Shown one piece after another: positions 17,793 to 28,114 of a DNA stretch of 64,000 bases. Both the position numbers and the translations under genes were made by a program. The stretch is from an uncultured Clostridium sp. (GTDB lineage: Bacteria; Bacillota_A; Clostridia; TANB77; CAG-508), in the NCBI GenBank assembly GCA_948466265.1, contig CAOJZU010000003.1, forward strand, positions 62,001 to 126,000, given 5' to 3'. Position 1 is the stretch's first letter, and the number at the start of each line of letters is the position of its first letter. The notes below the pieces were generated by a model. It did not search any database. It was given only the letters and a program-made list of their open reading frames with translations, and was not told where the DNA came from.

Positions 17793-18326
17793 TTATCTCC
17801 TTTTCTCCAAATAATATTCTAATATTTTTCTATCTCTTAAAACAACAAACCTAGTTTCATATAAATTGTTATATTTTGATGGAAGTAATTTATCATAACA
17901 ATTTATTATTAATTCTAATGCTTCTTTGGGTTCTACCCATAGTAGCTTTGCTCCTTCATTTTCTTCCTTTTCAGTAAGTCCTAATCTATGTGTATCATTT
18001 ATAACTTTTGATACAAAAACATATGAAGTTTGTTTAAAGTTTTTCTGACTTCTATATTCTTCTGTAATTCCTAGTTCTTCAATAATTTCTATTTCACAAC
18101 CTGTTTCTTCTAGAACTTCTCTTTTAAAAGCTTCTTTTGGTTCTTCGCTACTTTCCATTCCACCACCTATAAGCTTAAACTCATTCTTTTTAGTTTTATT
18201 TTGCAAAGCTATTTTTCCATCTTTATCAAGAACAATTCCTCTTGAAGCTAATCTTATTTTAGGCTCATTCATTTCTATTTCATTAATTCCGAAATATTTA
18301 TCTGTTAATTTACATATGATATTCAT
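17793..18326 (-). CDS. NUDIX hydrolase
   Basis: The 23-residue NUDIX box is clear at about residues 53-76: GGGMESSEEPKEAFKREVL followed by EETGCE, with the Mg2+-binding REVLEE glutamates present. The family hydrolyses nucleoside diphosphates linked to another group; the substrate cannot be predicted. Length 177 residues, typical. It lies between the transglycosylase and the zinc-ribbon protein in a tightly spaced minus-strand cluster. Confidence 0.85.
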   Translation of the reverse strand: MNIICKLTDKYFGINEIEMNEPKIRLASRGIVLDKDGKIALQNKTKKNEFKLIGGGMESSEEPKEAFKREVLEETGCEIEIIEELGITEEYRSQKNFKQTSYVFVSKVINDTHRLGLTEKEENEGAKLLWVEPKEALELIINCYDKLLPSKYNNLYETRFVVLRDRKILEYYLEKRR

Positions 18327-18343
18327 AATAAATTGCTCTCCTA

Positions 18344-19042
18344 TTATTCATTACTATTTAATATTTCGTCTGCTTCTTCTTTTGTCAAATACTTGTATTC
18401 AACCATTTTGTTCATTACTCGTTTTTGTCTTTGTTTTGCAAGTTCTGGGTTTTTTGTAGGTGCATAAACTGATGGAGCATTCGGAATTCCTGCAAGTAAT
18501 ATTGCTTCATAATCTGTCATTTCGTTTGGTTCTTTATCAAAATAACCTTTGCTTGCCTCTTTTACAGTGTCATATCCATCTCCAAAATAACTTGTATTTA
18601 AATATAGTTCTAATATTTCATCTTTTTCATAACTGCTTTCTATCTTGAAAGCCATAAATACTTCTGCAATTTTTCTTGTTATTTTCTTTTCTTGTGTAAA
18701 GTATATATTTTTAGATAGCTGCTGTGTAATTGTGCTTCCGCCTTCTGCAAATCTCATTTGTTTTATATCATTTATAACTGCTCGTCCAACCGCGATTATA
18801 TCAATTCCAAAGTGTTTATAAAATCTATGATCTTCCACTGACACAACTGCATCTTTATATATTTTTGGCATTTCTTCTATTTTTGTATAATTATCTTTTT
18901 CTTTTATGCTTGCTACTTTTTCTTCTAAAGGCATTTCTTTTAAAGCGTCTTTGTACATAGAATATCCATTTCCTACAAAAACTAATACTACACATATTAA
19001 AATAAGTAACAGAGCAAAAATTATTCTTTTTATTATTTTCAT
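18344..19042 (-). CDS. Monofunctional peptidoglycan glycosyltransferase (GT51)
   Basis: An N-terminal membrane anchor (IIFALLLILICVVLVFVGN) precedes a GT51 domain with the diagnostic motifs VSVEDHRFYKHFGID (catalytic Glu), GGSTITQQLSKN, RKIAEVFMAFKIE and KDEILELYLN. At 232 residues it lacks a transpeptidase domain, so it polymerises lipid II glycan strands only (MtgA/SgtB-like). A half-conserved copy of the candidate response-regulator operator (19143-19159) lies about 100 bases upstream, a possible link to the cell-wall stress island at 46-59 kb. Confidence 0.87.
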   Translation of the reverse strand: MKIIKRIIFALLLILICVVLVFVGNGYSMYKDALKEMPLEEKVASIKEKDNYTKIEEMPKIYKDAVVSVEDHRFYKHFGIDIIAVGRAVINDIKQMRFAEGGSTITQQLSKNIYFTQEKKITRKIAEVFMAFKIESSYEKDEILELYLNTSYFGDGYDTVKEASKGYFDKEPNEMTDYEAILLAGIPNAPSVYAPTKNPELAKQRQKRVMNKMVEYKYLTKEEADEILNSNE

Positions 19043-19142
19043 TTAAAACACCATACTTTCCTTTTCTTACTATTTCGTATTTTTACCTAATTATATTATA
19101 TCCTGATTTTTTAATAAATCATATTCATTTACATTACAATAG

Positions 19143-19159
19143 TCTTACAGTTTTGTAAT
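19143..19159. promoter_or_regulatory. Partial match to the CCTTACA-N4-TGTAAGG inverted repeat
   Basis: CTTACA, GTTT, TGTAA lies upstream of the glycosyltransferase gene. It keeps the inner five-base arms and four-base spacing of the repeats at 50300-50323 and 58833-58856 but loses the outer bases. Confidence 0.3.
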
Positions 19160-19268
19160 TATTATAAGTTTTGCTCTATATCTTATATTTTCAAAGTAAG
19201 TATTGGTTTATTATAGATTATATAATATCACAAACTATTTATATTTACAATAATATTTCTATTAAGAT

Positions 19269-20355
19269 TTATTTGTACATCCAATTTTGCCCATTATCTA
19301 TACTTTCAAATTCATAGTAGTTTCCTATTTTACTATCTATACTTTCAGGTGCAAATAATTTCATTTTCAGTTTGTTGTTTTCTATTTTTGGTTTTTCAGA
19401 TACATAAAATAAATTGTCTTTTACATCCAATGGAAATATTATATTTGTACTCTTAAAGCTCTCTCCACCATTTACAGTAACTAATAAACTTCCTTGTTCT
19501 TTTCCTAATACAATAGGACTTAAATCATCAATAAAACCGAACTCTTTCATTTATAAAACTGAATTTTGCTTCGTTGTTTACTGTAATCGCTCCGTCTGAT
19601 GTTTTTAGAGTATTATTCCATGTTTTACCATTATCTGTTGACTTTTGTATTTGTATAATCTTTTTTTGCCCTAAGACATTACCTCTATCTACTATTCTTA
19701 TTGATGTAGTACTATTTATTTCCTGTCTATAAATAATATCTTTTTCTTCTATTATTTCTTCTTTTTTTGTAGTTTCCTGCTTTATTGTATTTTGTAAATT
19801 GTTACTAACAAAATTGTCTGCCTTTCTATTTTCTTTTTCTCTTTCATTTTCTTCTACTTCTCTTTCTATTGGGTCATAAGAGCCTTTATGATATTCTGTA
19901 TCTATTTTCTTATTACCCATTACAAGAAAATTAACATATTTATAATAATCAACATCTGTATCTAAAAATCCACTATGTACAACTGCAACACATTTTACTC
20001 CATTTTTTGTAACTACATGCTCTGCATTTGGAAAAAAGCTCGATACAGTTAGTAATATCAAAAATAAAATCAATGCTGTTACTCTAAAAAACACTGTTCC
20101 TAAAAACACTAAAATACAAAGTAATATTCCTATTGTGCTTTTAAACTCAACTGATTGTTTTATAAATTTTTGTGTTCCTTTGATTAATATTCCTACTACT
20201 AATATTATAAAGATTGCCATGAACACCCAGTTCCTAAATCTCAAACCGATTATTCCTAAAATACAATTAAGAATTATAACTATAAATGTTAATACTATTA
20301 AATACCAAATGGGTCTTGCTTTTACCTTATTAAATAATGTTTTTATTTTATTCAT
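19269..20355 (-). CDS. Membrane protein with extracytoplasmic BNR/Asp-box repeats, one +1 recoding site
   Basis: About four N-terminal hydrophobic segments (IWYLIVLTFIVIILNCIL, WVFMAIFIILVVGILI, GILLCILVFLGTVFF, ALILFLILLTVSSF) are followed by a Lys/Glu-rich linker and a C-terminal domain with Asp-box-like repeats (KSTDNGKTW, VNGGESF, SIDNGQNW), as in beta-propellers. The frame breaks at the in-phase CGG 19537-19539; skipping the C joins INERV to GFIDDLSPIVLG and gives 361 residues. The second Asp-box lies after the shift and the first before it, which supports continuity. Function unknown. Confidence 0.7.
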
Positions 20356-20372
20356 ATTCTTTAATCTTTTCC

Positions 20373-20777
20373 TTATACATCAGTATTCTTTTCTCTTTTC
20401 TCTATTAAACCTATTAATACTATTCCAGTTATCGTTGAAATAACTGCAATAATCGTTGCTTTAGTGTCTGCTTTACATCCATTATTGAGTATATATGATA
20501 CAAGTTCATAACATCCATCGCCCATAACTAGAGAACTTGTTTCCCCTGACGAATAATAAACTCTTACTTTATATTTTGAATTAAACCACCCTTGATATAA
20601 TTCAAGTTTTTTTATTCCATCTGTATCTAATTTTAATCTCCTAATTTCTTTAACTATTTTGTATCTGTTGTATTCATTTATATATAATATATGATTTTTT
20701 GAAGAATATTTTGTTAAAGCATAAAATATATTTATTACAATAATTATTAATATAATTTTGATTAAACACTTTCTCAT
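20373..20777 (-). CDS. Small membrane protein, unknown
   Basis: A 134-residue protein with an N-terminal hydrophobic segment (IILIIIVINIFYALT) and a C-terminal one (ATIIAVISTITGIVLIGLI) separated by a roughly 70-residue hydrophilic domain (KLELYQGWFNSKYKVRVYY). It lies four bases downstream of the small HTH gene and 17 bases upstream of the Asp-box membrane gene, so it is likely part of that operon. No family recognised. Confidence 0.5.
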   Translation of the reverse strand: MRKCLIKIILIIIVINIFYALTKYSSKNHILYINEYNRYKIVKEIRRLKLDTDGIKKLELYQGWFNSKYKVRVYYSSGETSSLVMGDGCYELVSYILNNGCKADTKATIIAVISTITGIVLIGLIEKREKNTDV

Positions 20778-20780
20778 ATC

Positions 20781-20981
20781 TTACCTTCTATATTCTAATA
20801 TATCTCCTGGTGTACAATTTAAGACTTCACATATTTTATCTAAAGTTGAAAATCTAATTGCTTTTCCTTTGTTTGTTTTTAAAACAGATAAATTCGCAGG
20901 TGTTACCCCGATTTTTTCTGCAAGTTCTATTGAAGTTATTTTTCTTTTTGCCATCATTACATCTAAATTTACTATTATCAT
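20781..20981 (-). CDS. Small Cro/C1-type HTH regulator
   Basis: A 66-residue helix-turn-helix protein: MIIVNLDVMMAKRK, then SIELAEKIGVTPANLSVLK and FSTLDKICEVLNCTPGDIL, the YozG-like form. The start at 20981 is preceded by GAGGAGAG; the longer frame would run into the upstream gene. It is directly downstream of a DUF2975 membrane protein, a pairing conserved in Firmicutes, where the HTH protein probably controls the operon. Confidence 0.8.
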   Translation of the reverse strand: MIIVNLDVMMAKRKITSIELAEKIGVTPANLSVLKTNKGKAIRFSTLDKICEVLNCTPGDILEYRR

Positions 20982-20994
20982 ATTTAATCTCTCC

Positions 20995-21462
20995 TCAAAT
21001 TGTAAGTTCATTTTCTTTTTTAAATTCCACTGCTTCTCTGAATAATTCTGATAAAATGTATAAGGCAATCGCAACTCCAAAAAATACTAGTGATAGAAAT
21101 AATAAAACAAGAATAATTATTACATCAAAAGATTTTGCTAAAATTATTTCAAATAATAAATCTAGAAGCCAAAGCACTGCTTCACTTACTGCTATAATGC
21201 CTGCAGATTTTAATATTTTAACATTATTATCACAAAATGGGTTGTTTTCCTTAAGACTTTCAAATAGTTTTATAAATTTATGTGCAATTAGTAATATAAC
21301 TATTCCATTAGGATATATTACATATGCCGTTGCATTTAAGTGTAATCCAAATGACTTTAATATAAATGGTAACGCTATTAATAAAACTATTCCTACATAA
21401 AAACATATTTGAAATACTATTTTTAATATATTTCCTAAACCTTTATCTCCTGTTACTTTCAT
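20995..21462 (-). CDS. DUF2975 membrane protein
   Basis: A 155-residue protein with four hydrophobic segments (FYVGIVLLIALPFIL, VIYPNGIVILLIAHKFI, AGIIAVSEAVLWLLDLLFEIIL, IIILVLLFLSLVFFGVAIAL) and the family hallmark ESLKENNPFCDNNVK before the third. DUF2975 proteins accompany small Cro-like HTH regulators, as here. Role unknown. GGAGGTATTTTT precedes the ATG. Confidence 0.82.
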   Translation of the reverse strand: MKVTGDKGLGNILKIVFQICFYVGIVLLIALPFILKSFGLHLNATAYVIYPNGIVILLIAHKFIKLFESLKENNPFCDNNVKILKSAGIIAVSEAVLWLLDLLFEIILAKSFDVIIILVLLFLSLVFFGVAIALYILSELFREAVEFKKENELTI

Positions 21463-21553
21463 ATAAAAATACCTCCATAATTAATATTATGAAAGTATCT
21501 TATCATTTCTATTATTGTTTGTCAATAACTTATTATTGTTTTTCGATAATATT

Positions 21554-22342
21554 TTACTCCTTTGTTGGAATAAAATTTCCTGCAAATTTATATTTATCTC
21601 TGTTTTTTATATATAAAACACCTATTATACTAAATACAATTGCTCCAATAAAATTAACAAATAAATCTTTTATTGTATCTATTATTCCTATATCTAAGTA
21701 TCCGTTTTCTATTGTTGTAACCTTTCCATCTTCTGAATAAATTTCTGTCTTTTTTATATTATCTATTTTTATTGGGACATTTTCCCCACTCTCATTTAAT
21801 TCTACTGACGAAATACTTTGAACAATTCTATCCTTTTGCATATCTGTTCTCATAACACTATCTGCTGTAAATTCACAAAATTCCCAAAGTACGCCTATTG
21901 TCATAGAAAAGCAAAATGCTACTATTGCAACATATAATGGTGATAGGCTTATTTTCTTACTATTTTGATTTAGCAAGTCTATTAGAGAAAAACCTATTCC
22001 TGCACATATAAAGCCATTTAGTGTGTGTAGTAGCGTATCCCAAAATGGTATAATTCTATAGAAATTATTTATTTCTCCTAATATTGTTGTTGAAAAAATA
22101 AATAGATATATTATTGTTTCTAATAAGCTTGGTATTCCTATTTTGAATTTTTCAGATATTATTGTTGGTATTGTAAATAGAAATAATGCCAAAATGCACA
22201 TTACTGCATTTTCAAAATTTCCAAGTAATATTTGAAATATCATACTAGCAATTACTAATATTCTTAGTCCTAAATAAACTAAAATTGAACTTTTATTTGT
22301 TTCGTGATATTTTTTATTCATTTTTTTTGAGAATTTCCCCAT
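21554..22342 (-). CDS. Polytopic membrane protein (DUF2238/YjdF-like)
   Basis: 262 residues with about six hydrophobic segments and the motif FWDTLLHTLNGFICAGIGF (near residue 100) followed by IGVLWEFCEFTAD, which I associate with the YjdF/DUF2238 family. An extracytoplasmic or cytoplasmic insertion of about 60 residues (KTEIYSEDGKV) precedes the last segment. It lies 36 bases downstream of the Lsa-like ABC-F gene. Function unknown. Confidence 0.6.
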   Translation of the reverse strand: MGKFSKKMNKKYHETNKSSILVYLGLRILVIASMIFQILLGNFENAVMCILALFLFTIPTIISEKFKIGIPSLLETIIYLFIFSTTILGEINNFYRIIPFWDTLLHTLNGFICAGIGFSLIDLLNQNSKKISLSPLYVAIVAFCFSMTIGVLWEFCEFTADSVMRTDMQKDRIVQSISSVELNESGENVPIKIDNIKKTEIYSEDGKVTTIENGYLDIGIIDTIKDLFVNFIGAIVFSIIGVLYIKNRDKYKFAGNFIPTKE

Positions 22343-22378
22343 ACTTTTCTCCTTTTATTTTTCACTATTTATTTTTAT

Positions 22379-23864
22379 TTAATTTTCTAATTTTATAACC
22401 TTTTTTGCTACATTTTTTATAAAAGTATCGTCGTGCTCTATAAATATCATTGTAGGCTGATATTTTAAAATTGCTTCTTCTATTTGCAGTCTTGTTAAGA
22501 TATCTATGTAATTAAGTGGCTCATCCCAAATATAAATATTTGCATTTTCTGAAATACTTTTAGCAATTAAAACTTTTTTCTTTTGACCTTCGCTCATTTC
22601 TTCTATATGCTTTTCAAAATCTGAATTGGAAAAGCCCATTTTAGATAACATTGCTTTAAATATGCTTTCGTCTACTGTATTTGTTCTAGAAAATTCTTTT
22701 AAATTGCCTTTTAGATTTTCTGTATTTTGCTCTACATATGATATTTTTAAGTCACTTGAAATTTTTAATTCTCCACTATATTCTATTTTTTTGCCTATTA
22801 TTAGTTTTAATAAACTAGATTTTCCGTATTCCATTTTTACCAGTAATTGCGACTCTGTCTCCATTATTTACTTCAAAAGATATTTTATTAAATAGCTCTT
22901 TATTTTCATATTTTATTTGTAAATTACTTGCTAAAATTAATGGATTTTTTCTATTTTCTAATGGTACTATTTTTAATGTTTCATTTTTATCAATATTATT
23001 TAATAAATTAGATTTTTCATTAATAGATTTTTCTATTCTTTTCTCCATTACTTTTGATTTTTTCATCATTTTTGCTGACTTATGTCCTACATATCCTCTA
23101 TCTATACTTGCTTCAGAATCCTTTGTTTTATATTTTGATTTTTCTGTTTTTTCAGACCAATTTGCTGTATTTATTGAAGCTATTTCTAATCTATTTATAT
23201 CTTTTTTAAGTTTTTCATTTTGTGTTAATTCAAAATTATCCATTGCATCTTTATTTTCTTGCCACGAAGAAAAATTACCTTTTTGTATATCTATATTTGT
23301 GTTATTTATAGAAATTATATGATCTACCACTTTATCTAAAAATTCTCTATCATGTGATACTACTATAAATCCTTTTTTCTTATTTAAATATTTTATTATA
23401 TGACATTTTGTTTCAGTATCTAAATGGTTAGTCGGCTCATCAATAAGTAAAAAATTATTTCCCTTTAAAAATAAACTTATTAAAAGGATTTTTACCTGCT
23501 CTCCACCACTTAATAAATTAAAATTTCTATAAAGAATTTCTGTATCCGAATTTAATAGATTTAATTCTTTAATAATTTCCCAATCTTCCACATTTGGAGC
23601 TATTTCATTTACAATTTCTATTGCCATTTTTTCTTTATTTTTTACATCAAATGGGAAATAATCAAATTCTACACTTTTTGATATTGTACCTTTATATTCA
23701 TATTTTCCTAATAATAGTTTTAAAAAAGTAGTTTTACCTTTACCATTTCTTCCAATTAAACCTAATTTCCAATCTGTATCTATATTAAATGATACATCTT
23801 CAAATACGTTATTTGTGCTTCCATCATATCCAAAAGTTAAATTGTTTACACTTATTAAAGACAT
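22379..23864 (-). CDS. Lsa-family ABC-F ribosomal protection protein, one +1 recoding site
   Basis: Starting MSLISVNNLTFGYDGS, the 494-residue product follows the Lsa pattern: VSFNIDTDWKLGLIGRNGKGKTTFL, EFDYFPF, NLLSGGEQVKILLI, LLIDEPTNHLD, the linker DRGYVGHKSAKMMKKSK, then a second domain with MSEGQKKKVLIAK. The second Walker A breaks at an in-phase CGG (22824-22826); skipping the C restores ITGKNGIGKSSLLKL. Lsa proteins protect the ribosome against lincosamides, pleuromutilins and streptogramin A; that phenotype is inferred from family only. The second Walker B region is degenerate (YIWDEPLNYID), as in the family. Confidence 0.85.
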
Positions 23865-23882
23865 TTTCCCTCCTATCAAGTC

Positions 23883-24792
23883 TTATATTATTTTTTTGTT
23901 TTGTAAAAAGTTTATAGAATCATTATAAACCGTCTTATTATCCTTTTCTGCTAGTATTTCATGTCTCATATTTGGATAATCAATTGTTTCTATTTTGCTA
24001 AAGCCTGCTTTTTTTAGTATTTGATAAGAGTCATTTGCACCTTTATCTCCACCAACACATGGGTCATCAAGTCCCCTTAGTAAAAGTATTTCTAAGTTTT
24101 TATTTACATTGTTATATAATTTATATTTATGCATTAGTATAACTAAGTGAAATAAATCATTATATGCAGAGCATGTAAAGCCAATTCCGCAATATGGGTC
24201 GTTTATGTATTCTTTTATATTTTCTTCATTCTGGCTTATCCAGTCACATTTTGTTTTAGGACTTTTTATAAATTTATTAAATGCACCTACACTTAATTTA
24301 GAAAGTAGTTTTGACTTATATTTTGGTCCTTTAAAAGCTTTTATAATATTTGCTACAATTATTCCAAAATGTGCACCACTTTGATAATATGGATAGCCTG
24401 AAAGTATAACTTTTTTATAATCTTTTGAGTTTTTTTGTAAGAGTACACGTGTTATTATAGTACCCATAGAATGTGCAAATATATAAATATCGCGTCCTTT
24501 AAAACGTTCTTTTATAAATTTTGTAATACTTTTTTGGTCTTCTATAAGTTCTATGTAACCTTTTTTATCTTTAAAATATCCTAAATCTTTGGCACTTATT
24601 CCATGTCCTCTCATATCTGAACTAACAACAGAAAATCCATTTTCATTTAAAACTTTTATAAATTTCTCATAACGTTCTTGATGCTCTTCCATACCATGTA
24701 TAATTTGCACTACTGCTTTTGCATTTTCTACTTCAAATATATGAACATCTAATTTATATCCGATCTCTTGCGTTTACAAATACTTTTTCCAT
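23883..24792 (-). CDS. Alpha/beta hydrolase (monoacylglycerol-lipase-like), one +1 recoding site
   Basis: The start codon at 24792 (AAAGGAA upstream) begins MEKVFVNARD; the next codon is an in-phase CGG (24760-24762), and skipping its C gives GYKLDVHIFEVE, joining the hydrolase core. The 302-residue product has the oxyanion HGMEEH, nucleophile AHSMGT, acid GLDDPCVGG and His MRHEIL of serine hydrolases in the lysophospholipase/monoglyceride lipase group. Without the shift the first 27 residues, including the family's opening strand, would be lost. Confidence 0.82.
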
Positions 24793-24845
24793 ATTTTATA
24801 TTCCTTTTCTGTTTAATATAACATAAATGATTATTGTTATTTTAC

Positions 24846-26081
24846 CTAACTATCTTTTTCATTTATCCAGTTTTTTCCATCTATCACTCTACTTACTAAC
24901 ATTGAACAACTAATGTTCCCTACTCCATTCAAAACTGCTCCTGGACAGTCAATTATAGTACCTATTATAGCAATAATTCCTATTGATTCAGCAGGGAAGC
25001 CAAATATAGTTAGTATCATCATTTCAGAAACAAGTCCTGCTCCTGGTACAGAGCCCATCAATAACCCAACAACTAAACTGCCTCCAATAATACTAACAAT
25101 ACTTATGTCTCCACCAAAAATAGCAACAAGAAAAGCTATTTTCATAACTGCTCCTATCAATGAACCATCCTTATGTATGTTTACACCTAATGGTACAACA
25201 GTTTCTGCTATATCGTCAGACATCCCCATGTTTTTAGCAGCCTTAATTCCAAAAGGAATAGTAGCTGCACTTGAGCAAGTAGCTAAAGCAGTAACAGTTG
25301 GAGACAAAACATTTTTCCAAAAGACTCGTATTCCCTTTTTTCCCCCAGATAAAAAAGCATATAATGTATATACTATAAAATAATATAAAATAGCAATTAT
25401 AGTATAAATTATAAAACATCTTAAATATCCTGATATAATAGAACTTCCAATTTGTGATATTACTGTAGCAAAATAACATCCAAGTCCAATAGGTGCATAA
25501 TACATTACAATAGATATTACTTTTAGCATAATTTCATTTCCAGATGTAAGAAATTCTTTTATTGCCTTTCCCTTTTCTTTTGAGCTATTCGTAGCGAAAC
25601 CAAATATAGCTGAGAATACAATAAGAGCAATCATATTTTGTGTTGATAGCAATTCTCTAAAATCAGAAACTGTAAGAGTATCTACAACCTGTTCTAATAA
25701 ACTTACATCTGAATTTTCCACTTCAGTTTCTTCATAAAAGTTATTTTGTCTTATTATTTGAATATCGTTTTCATCAAGTGGTTTAGCAATATAAGTACTT
25801 ATTATTCCTACAAAAATTGCTATTATTGATGTAATAATAAAAATAATAATCATTGCGATCATTACTTTTCCTAATCTTTTAGGTTGCTTCATATTTGCAA
25901 TAGAACTTGATATAGTAAAAAAAACTAATGGGACAGTAATTGTAAATATTAAATTTATAAATAAATTTCCAAAAGGTTTTAATAACGATGCTTGTTCTTT
26001 AAAAAATATTCCTATGAATCCTCCTATTATCATTGCAATAAATATAATAATCATTTGAGAATAACTTTTTAATACTTTCAT
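24846..26081 (-). CDS. Dicarboxylate/amino acid:cation symporter (DAACS family)
   Basis: A 411-residue transporter with the family's N-terminal PFGNLFINLIFTITVPLVFF, the HP1-like serine stretch TCSSAATIPFGIKAAKNMG (near residue 265), LGVNIHKDGSLIG and the late GAGLVSEMMILTIFG and DCPGAVLNGVGN. Members co-transport glutamate, aspartate, serine or dicarboxylates with Na+ or H+. The stop lies 53 bases upstream of the hydrolase start; co-transcription is possible. Intact, with no recoding site. Confidence 0.85.
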   Translation of the reverse strand: MKVLKSYSQMIIIFIAMIIGGFIGIFFKEQASLLKPFGNLFINLIFTITVPLVFFTISSSIANMKQPKRLGKVMIAMIIIFIITSIIAIFVGIISTYIAKPLDENDIQIIRQNNFYEETEVENSDVSLLEQVVDTLTVSDFRELLSTQNMIALIVFSAIFGFATNSSKEKGKAIKEFLTSGNEIMLKVISIVMYYAPIGLGCYFATVISQIGSSIISGYLRCFIIYTIIAILYYFIVYTLYAFLSGGKKGIRVFWKNVLSPTVTALATCSSAATIPFGIKAAKNMGMSDDIAETVVPLGVNIHKDGSLIGAVMKIAFLVAIFGGDISIVSIIGGSLVVGLLMGSVPGAGLVSEMMILTIFGFPAESIGIIAIIGTIIDCPGAVLNGVGNISCSMLVSRVIDGKNWINEKDS

Positions 26082-26226
26082 AATACCTCTTTTCTATAAA
26101 TTGCTCTTATAGATCAGCAATTATATTATCGCTTTCTCTTTTTTATATTAGACATTATATAATAATTTTTTTATTTAAACAAGTTATTCATAAACTTTAT
26201 TTCTAACACGATAATATTAGGATTAA

Positions 26227-26926
26227 CCCCCAGCTATGCTGGGGGACACGGAAAGCTTTTAGCTATGCATAGAGTAACAAAAAAACCACTCAAACATGAT
26301 ATAATATTTGAAGTTTGACAGCTCAAATATTAATTATGGAAGGAGTGGGTTGTATGAAAAGTTCATACACAGATAGTTTAGCACACACGACATGGGAATG
26401 CAAGTACCATATAGTGTTTGCAGCAAAATTCAGAAGAAAAGAAATATATGGAACATTGAGACGAGAAATAGGAATGATATTGAGAGAACTGTGCAGAAGA
26501 AAAGATGTGGAAGTAATAAATGCAGAAGCATGTCCAGACCATATTCATATGTACGTAAGTATACCACCCAAATTGAGTTATCATCATTTATGGGGTATTT
26601 GAAAGGAAAAAGTACGCTAATAATATTTGAAAGACATGCAAATCTAAAATACAAATACGGAAATAGAACATTTTGGTGCAGAGGTTTTTATGTAAGTACA
26701 GTAGGAAATAACAAGTCGGCAGTATATAATTATGTAGAAAATCAACTTAAAGAAGATATGATGACAGACCAAATGACAATAAAAGAATATAAAGACCCTT
26801 TCAAAGGGTAGTAAGTAACAGGAACGCAAGCGAAAGTGGCGTAAGCTGTCAAACAGGGGCACTTAAGTACCAGCTAGTATCAAGGCCTTATAGTCCGATA
26901 TGAAAATCCCCCAGTTATACTGGGGG
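26227..26926 (+). mobile_element. Decayed IS200/IS605-type element (about 700 bp)
   Basis: Both ends carry an eight-base perfect hairpin with a TAT loop: CCCCCAGC/GCTGGGGG at 26227-26245 and CCCCCAGT/ACTGGGGG at 26908-26926. The eighth base pair differs between ends but stays paired. Inside are a promoter-proximal leader, a broken tnpA (26354-26811), and about 90 bases of non-coding tail (26812-26905) that is likely the structured right end. There is no tnpB. Size and hairpin ends match single-stranded IS200-like elements, which leave no target duplication. It lies between the symporter and anti-sigma genes. Confidence 0.75.
26354..26811 (+). pseudogene. tnpA: IS200-type transposase TnpA, frameshifted
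   Basis: The first part (MKSSYTDSLAHTTWECKYHI, then the HUH metal site in PDHIHMYV) and the last part (SSFMGYLKGKST, then the tyrosine region AVYNYVENQ) lie in different frames. The break is near 26572, where one base is missing between KLS and SSFMGY. There is no CGG at this point, so it is ordinary decay and not the recoding seen in native genes. The start at 26354 follows AAGGAGTGGGTTGT. The copy is unlikely to be active. Confidence 0.75.
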
Positions 26927-26944
26927 ATAATTATATAAATATGC

Positions 26945-28114
26945 TTATTCTTTAATTTCTAGCAAATCTTCTTTAGCTTGGAGATTTGAACTATATTCTA
27001 TTTTTATTGCTCCACCAATAATATCTAACTCTTTTACTTTTCTTAAGTCATTTTCATTGTTAGTTGTAACATTTACTTTAATCATATTACTATCTTCCAT
27101 TAAAGACGAAGTTGTAACAAATTCTAATTCTTTGCTTTGCATTTTTTTGCTAATCTTATCTTGCAAATTTACTAAATAATTATATGAGTATTTTGCACTT
27201 TCAAATATTGTTTTGCTTTCTGTAATTCCTAATATTTTGCATATTTCTTTTCTATTTTCTTCATTATCTATGCAAAGTAGTATCACGTTATTTCCATTAC
27301 TATCTACGTATTTACCTGCATAATAATCTTTGTAAGTATTAATTTGATTTGTCTCTTCTTTTTGATTAGTATCTTTATCTTCTATCACTACTTTTTTAGT
27401 TGTACTTTCATTTACTAATATTATTGATTTTAAGACTTCTAGTATTTCTTCTTCTGTTACATTGCTTGTTTCTATATCAAATTTATATCCACCAAATTCA
27501 AATATCGTTATATATGCTTCTTCATATTGGTATATTTTTACTTCTATATCATTTATTTTTGATATATTTCCTATATCTTCAAAATGATAATCTCTTAGTG
27601 GCGTATTTGTATCTGAAAATGAAATTCTAATATTTCTCATATTGTTATTTATATCAAAGTATGTGCAAACATAACTATGAAGTTTAGTATATTCTCCTGT
27701 ATTTAGGTCTCTTACATATATTTTTTCAGCACCCATTTTTCCCATATTATTTGGGACTTTAATATTTTTAAGTATTTCAAAATATTGCATATCTAAGCTA
27801 TTTGCATCTTCTACTTTTGCATCTATTCTCATTTCTGAAACTGTTTCAAGTTTATTAATATTTATTTCTATTTTAATACTTTCTTCCTTATTTTCCTTTA
27901 AATTAGCTATTCCAATATTGTCTTCTCCCACATTATTATTTAATGTATTTATACCAAAAATAATTGCAAATCCAAATACAATTGCTACTGCACTCATAGA
28001 AGTTATTTTTAAAATTTTATCATTTTTCATTTTAACCTCTTTTCTAATGTTTGATATAGCTATTTTTTCTTTTACTGATTTTCTTATTTTTTCTTTTAAA
28101 TAGTTATTTTCCAT
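26945..28114 (-). CDS. Membrane anti-sigma-like protein (DUF4367-like C-terminus)
   Basis: A short cytoplasmic N-terminus (MENNYLKEKIRKSVKEK) leads to one membrane segment at about residues 44-62 (ITSMSAVAIVFGFAIIFGI), then a roughly 320-residue extracytoplasmic domain. Part of that domain (EFGGYKFDIETSNVTEEEILEVLKSI) has the DUF4367 pattern often found on anti-sigma factors. The ATG at 28114 overlaps the last codons of the sigma gene and has GGAGGTTATGGCT upstream, a translational coupling typical of sigma/anti-sigma pairs. Confidence 0.72.
   Translation of the reverse strand: MENNYLKEKIRKSVKEKIAISNIRKEVKMKNDKILKITSMSAVAIVFGFAIIFGINTLNNNVGEDNIGIANLKENKEESIKIEININKLETVSEMRIDAKVEDANSLDMQYFEILKNIKVPNNMGKMGAEKIYVRDLNTGEYTKLHSYVCTYFDINNNMRNIRISFSDTNTPLRDYHFEDIGNISKINDIEVKIYQYEEAYITIFEFGGYKFDIETSNVTEEEILEVLKSIILVNESTTKKVVIEDKDTNQKEETNQINTYKDYYAGKYVDSNGNNVILLCIDNEENRKEICKILGITESKTIFESAKYSYNYLVNLQDKISKKMQSKELEFVTTSSLMEDSNMIKVNVTTNNENDLRKVKELDIIGGAIKIEYSSNLQAKEDLLEIKE

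Noticed and set aside
26354..26811. tnpA frameshift as another recoding site.
   Set aside because: No CGG is present at the break, and the needed change is a one-base gain (or two-base skip), unlike all the others.
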